64,000 nt of DNA from Alkaliphilus transvaalensis ATCC 700919 (GCF_000621485.1 NZ_JHYF01000003.1:1-64000), one strand, 5' to 3'. Positions 26,637 to 36,103 are shown, counted from the first letter of the stretch. Program-made: numbers and translations. Notes: generated by a model not told the origin, from the sequence alone.

Positions 26637-29001
26637 GGAGTATTTAAAATTTAAAATTAGCTCAGCATTGAAGGACTTAATCGGCAAAGACCTTATTACA
26701 GATCAATTTATTGCTATTTTTGAATTAGTTAAGAATTCGTTTGATGCACATGCTTCGCATGTTACATTAATATTCGAAAATATATACGGTAACAATCCTA
26801 GAATAATTATTAAAGATAACGGAAAAGGTATGGACTATGATGATATAGAAAACAAATGGCTATTTGTGGCATATTCAGCCAAGCGTGATGGTTCGGAAGA
26901 TGAACAACTAGAAAAAGAGCAAGAAGATTATCGTGATAAAATAAATAATAAGAGAGTCTATGCAGGGGCTAAGGGTGTTGGAAGATTTTCTTGTGATAGA
27001 TTAGGAAGTAAGTTAAACTTGGTGACTATTAAAAATAAGCAAGGGGCATTAATCGAGAATATTCAAGTAAATTGGGAGGATTTTGAACGAAATATTCAAG
27101 AAGAATTTATTAATGTTGGTGTTGAACATAGAGTTTTAGAAGAACACAGTTATGATATTGAGCACGGAACCGTATTAGAAATAACAGAACTTAGAGACAA
27201 TTGGCAAAGAGATGATTTATTAATACTGAAAAAATCTCTTGAAAAACTTATAAATCCCAATCAAGTTGACAATAAATCAAATTTCCAGATCGAAATCATT
27301 GTAGAAGAGGAGAGGGAAAAAGATAAAATAGAAGTTGAAAACCTATTAAAAAAAGAAAGAAAAAAAGCCAAGGTTGAGAATAGAGACTTTGATTTGGAGA
27401 ACTTAGAAAGACAAATTCACTTGGTACAAGTTAATGGGTTGGTTAAGAATACAATATTTGAAAGACTTGAAATTAAAACAACTCAAATAATAACAAGAGC
27501 TTCAAGTGATGGTCGATATATTGAGACTATCTTAAAAGATAGAGGGACACTTATTTATAAGATTAAAGAAAAAAACATTTATTCAATAGAAAATATAGTA
27601 ATACATTTATTTTACTTAAACCGTGTTGCCAAAACTAATTTTTCAAGACTAATGGGATTTGCACCTATTGATTATGGTTCTGTATTTATGTATAAAAATG
27701 GATTTAGAATATATCCTTTTGGTGAATCTGGAGAAGATGTTTTTAAGATAGATGCCCGTAAGACACAGGGTTATGCAAGGTATTTAGGTACTCGTGATTT
27801 AATAGGAAGAATTGAAATTAACGGAGATAATGATCAGTTTAAAGAGACTACCAGTAGAGATGGTGGCTTGGTTAAAAATACTAGTTATAAACAACTTGAA
27901 GAATTTTTTTTAGAAAAAGCTTTAAAGCGGTTAGAAAAATATGTTGTTGATGTTATTGATTGGGGGATAGCACCTGGTACTTCAGATGAGGAAATAACTC
28001 CACTAGAAATTAAATCGAAAATAATGGACTTTATAAAAAAGCTAACACATACTAATCAGTTGCTTAGTATTGAATATGATGAAAATTTTTTAGAAGTAAT
28101 TGAGAAAAAACAAGAGAAAAGTGTTATAAAAACTATAGATGAGATTAAAGAAATCGCAATCAAAGAGAAAGATCCTGTACTTCTAAAGAAGGTAAACTCA
28201 ATAGATGGACAATTTAAACAAGTAATCCAGGCGAAAAGTGAGATTGAAAAAGAAATTGTTCAGAAAACAGAAGTCCTCAGGGCTGTACAAGAAGAGTTAG
28301 TACAAAAGACCAATCAAAATTTATTTCTGAAATCTGTTACTACTTTAGATTTTGACAATATTGTAAGTTTACACCATCAAATAGGTATTTATGCCAGTGA
28401 TATTGACACACAAATTCTATTATTAAGTAGAAAATTAAATAGAGGTTTTGAAATTAATTCAGGAGAAATTAGATCATTTGTTGAAGGTGTAAGTTTGCTC
28501 AATCAAAAGATTTTAGCTGTATCTAAGTTTGCTACAAAAGCAAACTTCAATCTCCAATCAGAAACGATGGAGAACGATTTAATCGTATTTATAGAGGACT
28601 ATATTAACAATATATATAATTTACTTGCAGATAATTCGATTAATATTGAATTAATTAATAATACTAGTAATGGTTACGTCGTAAAATTTAAGCCCATCGA
28701 AATAACTATTATTATAGACAATTTAATTAACAATGCTAGAAAAGCTAGTGGAAGAAATATTACAATAACCTTAATAGAAAAAGATAGCAAATTACAAATT
28801 AGATTTAGAGATGATGGAAAGGGATTAAATAAGCAAATCGAAAATAAAAACGAAATATTTGAAAAGGGTTATACTACAACACAGGGATCTGGTTTAGGTC
28901 TATATCACGTAGCTCAAATAATTAAGGACTTAAAAGGAACTGTGGAAGTTAACACTGAAGTTGATAAAGGACTTGAGATTGTTCTGGAGGTGCAAAAGTG
29001 A
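26629..29001 (+). CDS. Dual GHKL ATPase: MORC/Hsp90-like N-terminus and histidine-kinase-like C-terminus
   Basis: 790 residues, TTG start with AAAGGAG 10 nt upstream, overlapping the methyltransferase by 8 nt. The N-terminal GHKL fold has the N box ELVKNSFDA (Glu32, Asn36), DNGKGM at 63-68 and GAKGVGRF at 113-120, as in Hsp90, MutL and MORC. Charged, coiled-coil-like stretches follow (about 220-270 and 500-560). Near 570-600 is a helix with His582-His583 (SLHHQIG), the position of a kinase phospho-acceptor. The C-terminal ATPase has DNLINNA with Asn698 and Asn702, DDGKGL at 728-733 and GSGLGL at 753-758. There is no membrane segment or known sensor domain. The downstream receiver protein overlaps by 4 nt, so a phosphotransfer pair is likely but inferred. 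Confidence 0.85.
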   Translation: MSKEYLKFKISSALKDLIGKDLITDQFIAIFELVKNSFDAHASHVTLIFENIYGNNPRIIIKDNGKGMDYDDIENKWLFVAYSAKRDGSEDEQLEKEQEDYRDKINNKRVYAGAKGVGRFSCDRLGSKLNLVTIKNKQGALIENIQVNWEDFERNIQEEFINVGVEHRVLEEHSYDIEHGTVLEITELRDNWQRDDLLILKKSLEKLINPNQVDNKSNFQIEIIVEEEREKDKIEVENLLKKERKKAKVENRDFDLENLERQIHLVQVNGLVKNTIFERLEIKTTQIITRASSDGRYIETILKDRGTLIYKIKEKNIYSIENIVIHLFYLNRVAKTNFSRLMGFAPIDYGSVFMYKNGFRIYPFGESGEDVFKIDARKTQGYARYLGTRDLIGRIEINGDNDQFKETTSRDGGLVKNTSYKQLEEFFLEKALKRLEKYVVDVIDWGIAPGTSDEEITPLEIKSKIMDFIKKLTHTNQLLSIEYDENFLEVIEKKQEKSVIKTIDEIKEIAIKEKDPVLLKKVNSIDGQFKQVIQAKSEIEKEIVQKTEVLRAVQEELVQKTNQNLFLKSVTTLDFDNIVSLHHQIGIYASDIDTQILLLSRKLNRGFEINSGEIRSFVEGVSLLNQKILAVSKFATKANFNLQSETMENDLIVFIEDYINNIYNLLADNSINIELINNTSNGYVVKFKPIEITIIIDNLINNARKASGRNITITLIEKDSKLQIRFRDDGKGLNKQIENKNEIFEKGYTTTQGSGLGLYHVAQIIKDLKGTVEVNTEVDKGLEIVLEVQK

Positions 29002-29939
29002 AATTAGAATATCGAATCTTGTGGTTTGAAGACAATGAATCATGGTTTAAGACGCATAAGCAGGTGATTGAAAATTTTTTAGATGATAGAGGTTTTGTGT
29101 TAAATGCAGTTAGGTACGAAAATGATGATAAAGGAATAGAAGAAATATTAAAAGAGTGTGATTATGATTTAATATTAATGGATTATAATTTAACCGATGC
29201 AAACGGAGATGTTATTATAGAGAGGATAAGAGAACAACAATTATATACTGAAATAATATTTTATTCTCAAAATGGCGCTCAGGCTATTCGTGATATTATT
29301 AAAGAACGAGGGGTCGATGGTGTGTACTGTAGTGGAAGACATATCATAGATTTTGAAGAAAAAGTGACAAAGGTTATTGAAACAACAATAAAAAAAGTAC
29401 AAGATTTAAACAATATGCGTGGCCTAGTTATGGCAGAAGTTAGTGAGTTAGACGATGTAATGTTACAGATTATATCTAATTTCTTATTAGCTGTGAGTTG
29501 TGAAGAAAAGGATAAGTTAATACAAGAAATATTTAAAGTCATGAAGAATTCTATGAAGGATAACGCAAAAAAATTAGAAAGATTCATTGGTAGCAATGAT
29601 ATCCAAAATCTTATTAATTCTCGTTTGTTTGATTCTGAAAAAAAACGAAATGTTGTTTCTAAAATAATTAATATAATTAATGAACAAAATATCATGGAGA
29701 ATTATAAAGAAGAAGTTTTGATAATACGTAATGTACTTGCTCATGTAAAAGAAGAGATAGTTGACGGAAAAAGAGTATTGAGGAGTAAACTCCCTGGATT
29801 TGAAGAATTTATTTTTGACGATCAAATATGTGTTAAGATTAGAAAAGACTTAAAAAAACATAATGACCTTCTAAAAAACATAAATACAACTATTCAAAAA
29901 AGAATTCAAGTATTAAAAGATAATCAAATTGGGGCATGA
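28998..29939 (+). CDS. Receiver-domain protein with C-terminal HEPN-type RNase motif
   Basis: 313 residues, GTG start with TGGAGGTG upstream, overlapping the ATPase gene by 4 nt. Residues 5-125 form a CheY-like receiver: acidic pair Glu11-Asp12, phospho-acceptor Asp62 in LILMDYNL, and Ser90 in FYSQNG. The conserved lysine after strand 5 is not evident (GVYCSGRH). The C-terminal half is helical and contains R244-N-V-L-A-H249, the R-N-x3-H form of the RX4-6H motif of HEPN ribonucleases, in IIRNVLAHVKEE. No DNA-binding domain is seen. The natural reading is a phosphorylation-gated RNA-cleaving effector. The motif is seen; the activity is inferred. Confidence 0.8.
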   Translation: MKLEYRILWFEDNESWFKTHKQVIENFLDDRGFVLNAVRYENDDKGIEEILKECDYDLILMDYNLTDANGDVIIERIREQQLYTEIIFYSQNGAQAIRDIIKERGVDGVYCSGRHIIDFEEKVTKVIETTIKKVQDLNNMRGLVMAEVSELDDVMLQIISNFLLAVSCEEKDKLIQEIFKVMKNSMKDNAKKLERFIGSNDIQNLINSRLFDSEKKRNVVSKIINIINEQNIMENYKEEVLIIRNVLAHVKEEIVDGKRVLRSKLPGFEEFIFDDQICVKIRKDLKKHNDLLKNINTTIQKRIQVLKDNQIGA

Positions 29940-30426
29940 CTCAGCTATTGATTTACAATATTTATTTTTAATAGCAAAGTCTTATTAAAGTATTTGGTAG
30001 GTCTTTATTAATATTAAATAACACTTCTAATAGAAGATACATTATTGTTTTTTGACAAATAACGTCTTATGTTTACTTATTTTTTCTAGTACTATTTTTA
30101 TCATTGTCCTAGTATTAATTGTTTGTAAAAACTGCATAATTATTCATATGCAGATATTTCAAAAAGTTATTTACTACAAATACTGTAAGAGTTGTTCATT
30201 TAAACACCAAAGACTATAATTTTTATAGAATGACCCCTTGCTATTCTGGCAGGGTTTTTTTTCTGTCGAATTGTGAAAAATAAGTTAATAAATTAATATA
30301 AAAAATAGAATTAAAAAATCTAAATCATATCAATAAGTTGAAATAAATTGCCCTTTTCGGTAAAATATATCAGAAAGGATGATTTTTGGAATTATTAGAT
30401 TGCTGCTAATAAAATGAGGTGGAAAA
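29940..30426. other. Gap between the signalling operon and the helicase gene
   Basis: About 490 AT-rich bases. An ATTATGCAGTTTTTAC motif lies on the minus strand at 30125-30140. A terminator-like hairpin, ACCC-CTTGC / GGCAGGGT with a bulge, is at about 30232-30258 and is followed by TTTTTTT, so the helicase gene probably has its own promoter. No gene is seen. Confidence 0.5.
30232..30262 (+). terminator. Terminator after the methyltransferase-ATPase-HEPN operon
   Basis: A short bulged stem with ACCC paired to GGGT and TGC paired to GCA, followed by a run of eight T. The stem is modest but the T run is strong. Confidence 0.55.
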
Positions 30427-33400
30427 TTGAGAGAGATATTTAGTAAATATAAAGAACGATTAATTAACCTAAGTAGTAGAAATAGAAGTCTTGTATTAAA
30501 GAAAGTGTACAAAAAAAGAGCATTTGACCTACATAAGCTCATCAGTATAAACGAAAATATAGATCAAGAAATCCTCAATCTTATTATAAGTGGAACAGAA
30601 CAAAAACTTATGTTATTAGACGACCCCTACAAAATAAGAATTAGTAAAATAAAAGAAGCAGAGGTTAAATCGAAAGAAGCAGAAGAAAAAGAAATAGAAG
30701 AACTAGTAAATAAGGAACTAACTATTCAAGAATCTCAACAGAAAAAAGAGTTAATTCAAAAAAAGTTTCAAGAGGAACTAAAGCTAACTATAGATAAAAT
30801 TGAAAAAAGAATCGAAACAATAATAGACTATTCTACTAGCCTTACCTATCTAGAAAGAGAAATTAATGCTTTAGAAAAAGAAACTGGTAGATATGAGCTA
30901 TTTATGGGCTACCCCTTTGTAGAAGGTAGATTTCAAGATAATACCTTCGTTAGAGCACCTTTACTTCTAATACCAGTAAAAATTCTTAAGGAAAATAATA
31001 AATGGTATATTAAAAATATCTCTGATCAAGATATTTTAATAAATAAGGTATTTATTTTTGCTTATGGAAAATACAATGAGACAAAAATAAAAGAATTTAA
31101 TACAGAGTTTTCAACCCTAACTGAATTTGGAGAAGATGTGATAGATGGGTTGCTTAAATACCTACATGATAACAAAATGGTTATACAAGATATAGCGAAT
31201 AGAAAAATAGAAAAGTTTATAGACTATACAGAAAAGAATCTACCCCAATACAAAGTTGGAGAACTAATGTTAAAAAACCATATAATACTAGGCCAGTTTC
31301 CAATATCAAATTCTATCTACAACGACTATCAGCAGTTGGAAAAGATCGGAGAAAAAAATCAGCTGTTATCAAAGCTACTACTAAATGATGGTCAATACGA
31401 AATCCAAAAAGACAAGGAAGAGGGTAAATTGACTATATCAGAAGAAGATTTATATTTATTAAATTCTCTAGATTATAGTCAAGAGATAGCAGTAAAAAGA
31501 GTCAATGAAACAAACCAATTAGTTATATATGGTCCCCCAGGTACTGGTAAATCTCAAACAATTGCAAATATAATAGGGGATGCATTAGTCAAAGGGAAAA
31601 AAATATTGATGGTATCTCAAAAAAGGGCGGCATTAGATGTAATTTATAATAGATTGGCAGGTTTAAACTCTAAAATAATTTTGATACATGATGCTAATAA
31701 AGATAAAAAAGACTTCTATGAAAAGGTAAGTCAAACACTAGAAAATAATATCTTAGGTTCTAAAAAAGAAAGCGTATCAACGGGAATTAAGGCGAAGGCA
31801 AAAGTTATAAATGAAGGGATACAATCCTTAGAAAAAATTGCAAACATACTACATCAGCAAAGAGAATTTGGACTAACCCTACAACAGATGTATGCTAAAA
31901 CCAAAAATATAAATTCTAAAGATGATCAACGCTTCGACGATTATAGAGGTTTTAGACGTAATAATAGCTTGAAAAACTACAACTATAAGCAATTAAATGA
32001 AGCAATAAAAAATATTTCAGATGACATAATACTAGACAACTATTTAGATTACAGAGATATGGTAACTGATAATAGATTATTGGAAGATTTAAAGCCAAGC
32101 TTCGATTATCTTGAAGCCCAAGAAGTTAATGAGTTTATAGATGAAATTATGAAGTCAGTAGAAATAGTAAAATCCCTATTAGCAAACAATAACTATCAGT
32201 TACTGATAGATGAATATAAAGCTAGTAAATTTCCTTTAAGGGGTGTAGCTATAGATGAGTTAACTCATCAAATTAATAAGACAGAAAACAATCAATTACT
32301 AGAGCCTTTAAATACAGGAAAATGGTGGAGTATTATTTATTGGTTAAACTATGGAAAAAATAAAAAGCAAGAAGAATCCAATAAAAAAGACTTTGAAGAG
32401 AAGGGTAATAAGATTCATAGTGAGCTTGAAGCGTATCAAGATATTATAGTAAAGTCATTGAAAAATACTACCTGTATAAGAAATGTTCTAATGGAGGAAA
32501 CTTATTATAGTGTTGCAGAAGAACTATTAAAGGGAGAGCTTACGAAAGAAAAGCTGATCAAAATAGCCGATGCAATAGAGGATTACGAAAAATATAGAGA
32601 AGTCTCTTATAAAGTAAATATATTAAAGGCTATAGAAAAAGAACTACTAGAATATGCTTATAGCAAAGTAAAGGACAAACAAGCCGTTAAAAGGGAATTA
32701 TCAAGGGTACTGGAGTATGTAATCTTAATAAATATTACTGAAATAGAAAAAGAGATGGGGGACACTTCATTATTGGATTATTCTCGGTTTGATGAACTAA
32801 CCAACAAAATCTATGGACTCATGGCTGAAAAGAATCAATTAACACCAGAATTAATACTACAGGATTGGAACCAAAAAACATATAATCTAATGAGTATGCC
32901 TGAGTTTAGAGAGTTTAAGCGACAGGCTAACAAGAAAAAGATGCTATGGCCTCTGCGTAAATATATCACAGAGTTTCAAAGTCTTATTTTTAATACCTTT
33001 CCTTGCTGGTTACTGAGTCCTGAAACTGTATCAGATATGCTACCATTAACAGAAGGTATGTTTGATTTAATAATCTTTGATGAAGCTTCCCAATTATTTA
33101 TCGAAAATGCCATACCAACCATTTTTAGAGGAAAGCAAGTAGTAGTGGCAGGAGATGATCAGCAACTTAAGCCCACTTCAATGTTTAAAGTAAAGTTTGA
33201 TGATGCTGATGAAGATGATCTAAGTATAGATACAGCAGCAGCTTTAGAAGAAGAAAGTTTGCTAGACTTAGCCAAGGTAAATTATGATTCAGTCCATCTG
33301 AATTATCACTATAGATCCTATCATGATGAATTAATTAACTTCTCTAATTATGCCTTTTATGGAGGGAATCTACAGGTATCACCTAATATATCTAGAAGTA

Positions 33401-34701
33401 ATGCTAATCAGCTACCTATTGAAAGAATAAAGGTAAAAGGTACTTGGATCGACAGGAAAAATACTATGGAAGCAATAAAAACGGTGGAACTAGTAGCAAA
33501 CATTTTAAAAAATCGGGATAATAACGAAACTATCGGAATTATCACCTTTAATATCAGTCAAAAAGACTTAATAGAAGACTTACTAGAGCGAAAGGCAAGC
33601 CTAGACCCAGCATTTAAAGTTAAATATGCTGCTGAGATAGACAGAAAAGATGGTAATGAAGATTTAAGTATCTTTGTAAAAAATATAGAGAACGTACAAG
33701 GAGATGAAAGGGATATTATTATATTCTCAGTAGGGTACGCTCCAAACGAAAGTGGAAAAGTCTCAGTTAATTTCGGTGCATTATCTCAAGATGGTGGTGA
33801 AAACAGACTAAATGTTGCCATAAGTAGAGCTAAACAAAAAATATATGTAATTACATCTATTGAGCCAGAAGAATTAAGGGTAGATCATACTAAAAATAGA
33901 GGTCCTAAACTATTTAAAAAGTATCTACAATATGTGAAGGCAGTATCTGAAAGTCGTATAGAGGAAGCTAATCAAATTCTCTATAGCTTAGTAGATTCCG
34001 ACATTAAAGTAAATAAAGAAATGGACTTTGATAGTGACTTTGAAATGGAAGTGGCAGATGCCCTAACTGAAAGGGGGTATGATGTCCATACACAGGTTGG
34101 GGTATCTGGTTATAAAATTGACCTTGCTATCTACGATGAAGCTTCATCCAGATATATACTTGGTATTGAATGTGATGGAGCAACCTATCATAGCTCAAAA
34201 TCTGCAAGAGAAAGAGACATTCATAGACAAAGGTATCTCGAATCAAGAGGATGGAATATTATTAGAATATGGAGCCGTAATTGGTGGCAGAACCCGATTT
34301 CCGAAATAGCTAAAATTGAAAAAAAACTTAAGACGTGTATAAAAATATCACCTGTAAAGAAAAAAGATAAATTATTAAATCTGCAGATAAATCAAGCAAA
34401 TGAAGTAAAGTCTACTATTATAGATAAATCTATAGAACAACAAAGATCCCAAAGAGAAAAGATTGCAGTCAAACCAGCATTGAGGGGGAATTTAATAGAC
34501 TATGGAGACTACGTAATATTAAAAGATATCTTAACTAACGAAACCTTTGAAATACAGTTAGAAGAAAATAAATATAATCGACACCATATGAAGGAAATAG
34601 AACGAAAACTGTTAGGACATAGGCTACAAGATCAATTTATATACAAAGGTGCTACATATGAAGTTATAAAGGCTGAACCAATAGCATATAAACAAAATTA
34701 A
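30427..34701 (+). CDS. SF1 helicase with DUF4011-like N-terminus and C-terminal Vsr-like nuclease
   Basis: 1424 residues, TTG start with GAGGTGG upstream. The N-terminus KERLINLSSRNRSLVL resembles the DUF4011 entry motif of large defence helicases. Walker A is GPPGTGKS at 369-376 and Walker B is IIFDEASQ at 882-889. The late SF1 motifs VQGDERDIIIFSVGYAP and NRLNVAISRAKQKIYV are present. A restriction-like nuclease follows, with Glu1208 (FEMEVADAL), Asp1232 (YKIDLAIYD), and Glu1248 and Asp1250 (GIECDGATYH). Residues 1357-1424 look like the C-terminal domain of GreA/GreB (LLGHRLQDQF, then YEVIKAEPI). It probably unwinds and cuts foreign DNA. It lies in the same island as the HEPN operon but seems separately transcribed. 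Confidence 0.87.
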   Translation: MREIFSKYKERLINLSSRNRSLVLKKVYKKRAFDLHKLISINENIDQEILNLIISGTEQKLMLLDDPYKIRISKIKEAEVKSKEAEEKEIEELVNKELTIQESQQKKELIQKKFQEELKLTIDKIEKRIETIIDYSTSLTYLEREINALEKETGRYELFMGYPFVEGRFQDNTFVRAPLLLIPVKILKENNKWYIKNISDQDILINKVFIFAYGKYNETKIKEFNTEFSTLTEFGEDVIDGLLKYLHDNKMVIQDIANRKIEKFIDYTEKNLPQYKVGELMLKNHIILGQFPISNSIYNDYQQLEKIGEKNQLLSKLLLNDGQYEIQKDKEEGKLTISEEDLYLLNSLDYSQEIAVKRVNETNQLVIYGPPGTGKSQTIANIIGDALVKGKKILMVSQKRAALDVIYNRLAGLNSKIILIHDANKDKKDFYEKVSQTLENNILGSKKESVSTGIKAKAKVINEGIQSLEKIANILHQQREFGLTLQQMYAKTKNINSKDDQRFDDYRGFRRNNSLKNYNYKQLNEAIKNISDDIILDNYLDYRDMVTDNRLLEDLKPSFDYLEAQEVNEFIDEIMKSVEIVKSLLANNNYQLLIDEYKASKFPLRGVAIDELTHQINKTENNQLLEPLNTGKWWSIIYWLNYGKNKKQEESNKKDFEEKGNKIHSELEAYQDIIVKSLKNTTCIRNVLMEETYYSVAEELLKGELTKEKLIKIADAIEDYEKYREVSYKVNILKAIEKELLEYAYSKVKDKQAVKRELSRVLEYVILINITEIEKEMGDTSLLDYSRFDELTNKIYGLMAEKNQLTPELILQDWNQKTYNLMSMPEFREFKRQANKKKMLWPLRKYITEFQSLIFNTFPCWLLSPETVSDMLPLTEGMFDLIIFDEASQLFIENAIPTIFRGKQVVVAGDDQQLKPTSMFKVKFDDADEDDLSIDTAAALEEESLLDLAKVNYDSVHLNYHYRSYHDELINFSNYAFYGGNLQVSPNISRSNANQLPIERIKVKGTWIDRKNTMEAIKTVELVANILKNRDNNETIGIITFNISQKDLIEDLLERKASLDPAFKVKYAAEIDRKDGNEDLSIFVKNIENVQGDERDIIIFSVGYAPNESGKVSVNFGALSQDGGENRLNVAISRAKQKIYVITSIEPEELRVDHTKNRGPKLFKKYLQYVKAVSESRIEEANQILYSLVDSDIKVNKEMDFDSDFEMEVADALTERGYDVHTQVGVSGYKIDLAIYDEASSRYILGIECDGATYHSSKSARERDIHRQRYLESRGWNIIRIWSRNWWQNPISEIAKIEKKLKTCIKISPVKKKDKLLNLQINQANEVKSTIIDKSIEQQRSQREKIAVKPALRGNLIDYGDYVILKDILTNETFEIQLEENKYNRHHMKEIERKLLGHRLQDQFIYKGATYEVIKAEPIAYKQN

Positions 34702-34960
34702 CAATTTTATGATAATAGAAGATGGGATATTCATAGATGGATAAGATTCAGTAAAATTATATAAACAAAACCTAGTAGAGAATGATATTAGTATAATAGT
34801 AGACATCTAATCAAACAAATATCCTGTAAATTAGTTTGTGAAAGCTTAGTAGATATTTGTAGTTCGTACTATTTATTTCAAAAGCCGAAGGAATCTTCTA
34901 GAATCATGAAAAAAACTACAACTATACACGACAATCAACAAATGAGAGGAGCTTACAAAA
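34702..34960. other. Gap with a broken ORF and the right-hand repeat
   Basis: A short frame at about 34709-34810 reads MIIEDGIFIDG, then a stop, then DSVKLYKQNLVENDISIIVDI and a second stop. It may be a decayed gene. Inverted arms TTGTAGTT (34857-34864) and AACTACAA (34914-34921) follow, the second being part of the 13-bp flanking repeat. Confidence 0.35.
34909..34921 (+). repeat. Right copy of the 13-bp direct repeat flanking the island
   Basis: AAAAAAACTACAA is identical to 25204-25216 in the same orientation. It lies 40 nt before hbd, which looks like core chromosome. Confidence 0.4.
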
Positions 34961-35803
34961 ATGAAGACAGTAGGAGTAATAGGCGCAGGGGTAATGGGTT
35001 CAGGAATATCACAGGTTTTAGCCCAGAGTGGATTAGAAGTTGTAATCTATGATATTTCTGAAGCTTCCTTAGAAAATTCAAGAAAAACAATAGAAAAAAA
35101 TCTAACCAAACTAGTAGAAAAAGAAAAGATGGATGTAGAAAATAAAGAAAAAATTCTTAAAAGATTACATACAAGTAATGAGAAACAAGATTTAAAAAAA
35201 TGCCAATTAATTATTGAGGCAGCTACAGAAAACATGGAGATCAAGAAAAAAATTATTCAAGGATTAGCGGATATTATAAATGAGAATACAATATTAGCCA
35301 CTAACACCTCTTCACTTTCCATCACAGAAATTTCAAGTGTAGCTAAATATCCATCTAATGTTATCGGGATGCATTTCTTTAACCCAGTACCAGTGATGAA
35401 GCTGGTTGAGGTGATTACTGGAATCCAGACAGATCCTAAAGTAAAAGAAATAATCCTTGAATTGTCAAAAAAAGCTGGTAAGACTCCTGTATTAGTAGAG
35501 GAAGCCCCTGGTTTTGTTGTTAATAGAATATTGGTACCAATGATTAACGAAGCTATTGGGGTATTAGCCGATGGAGTGGCAACCGCCCATGATATTGATG
35601 AAGCCATGAAGTTAGGTGCAAATCACCCAATTGGCCCCCTTGCGTTAGGAGATCTAATTGGATTAGATGTAACTTTAGCTATTATGGAGACCTTGCTTGA
35701 AGAGTTTGGAGATTCGAAGTATAGACCACATCCTTTATTAAAAAAGATGGTAAGGGCAGGCTATCTAGGGAGAAAAACAGGAAGAGGATTTTTCCAATAT
35801 TAA
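34961..35803 (+). CDS. hbd: 3-hydroxybutyryl-CoA dehydrogenase
   Basis: 280 residues, the standard size. It reduces acetoacetyl-CoA to 3-hydroxybutyryl-CoA in butyrate formation, or the reverse. The Rossmann motif GAGVMGSGI at residues 8-16 and the catalytic block HFFNPVPVMKLVEV with its His are present, followed by a helical dimer domain ending LGRKTGRGFFQY. It stands alone here, away from the usual crt, bcd, etf and thl genes, which are not in the window. GAGGAG precedes the ATG. Confidence 0.95.
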   Translation: MKTVGVIGAGVMGSGISQVLAQSGLEVVIYDISEASLENSRKTIEKNLTKLVEKEKMDVENKEKILKRLHTSNEKQDLKKCQLIIEAATENMEIKKKIIQGLADIINENTILATNTSSLSITEISSVAKYPSNVIGMHFFNPVPVMKLVEVITGIQTDPKVKEIILELSKKAGKTPVLVEEAPGFVVNRILVPMINEAIGVLADGVATAHDIDEAMKLGANHPIGPLALGDLIGLDVTLAIMETLLEEFGDSKYRPHPLLKKMVRAGYLGRKTGRGFFQY

Positions 35804-35988
35804 GGGTATACATAATGTAAATTAAGAACTTCTATCTACAGCACCTAAAATGCGATTACTACGTTTGGTATTATTTACTGTAACATTTATGGTTGCATAA
35901 GCATTCGGTCATTCGGTAGAATAATAAAGATAAGTAAAGATAAATAAAGATAAATAAAGATAAACAAAGGTAAATTAAGATTAAATAA

Positions 35989-36045
35989 AAACCCAGTGTA
36001 TATGTCTAGAAAAAATTACTGACATAATATACTGGGTTTTGTCTT
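35989..36045 (+). terminator. Terminator of hbd
   Basis: Arms beginning AAACCCAGT (from 35989) and ending ACTGGGTTT (to about 36039) form a long imperfect stem of about 17 pairs, followed by TGTCTTTT. Confidence 0.75.
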
Positions 36046-36085
36046 TTACTTAAAAAGAAAAATAGGCATAAGACAAAGGGCTTAC

Positions 36086-36103
36086 ATGTGATAACAATCA
36101 CAT
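36086..36103 (+). promoter_or_regulatory. CRP/FNR-family operator (putative)
   Basis: ATGTGATAACAATCACAT is a perfect inverted repeat and contains TGTGA-N6-TCACA, the consensus spacing of CRP/FNR-type regulators. It lies 62 nt before a CGGC-domain gene, in the promoter zone. Confidence 0.55.

Noticed and set aside
34709-34810. Short frame after the helicase gene
   Set aside because: It has an in-frame stop after 11 codons and no ribosome site, and I recognise no homologue. At most it is a remnant.
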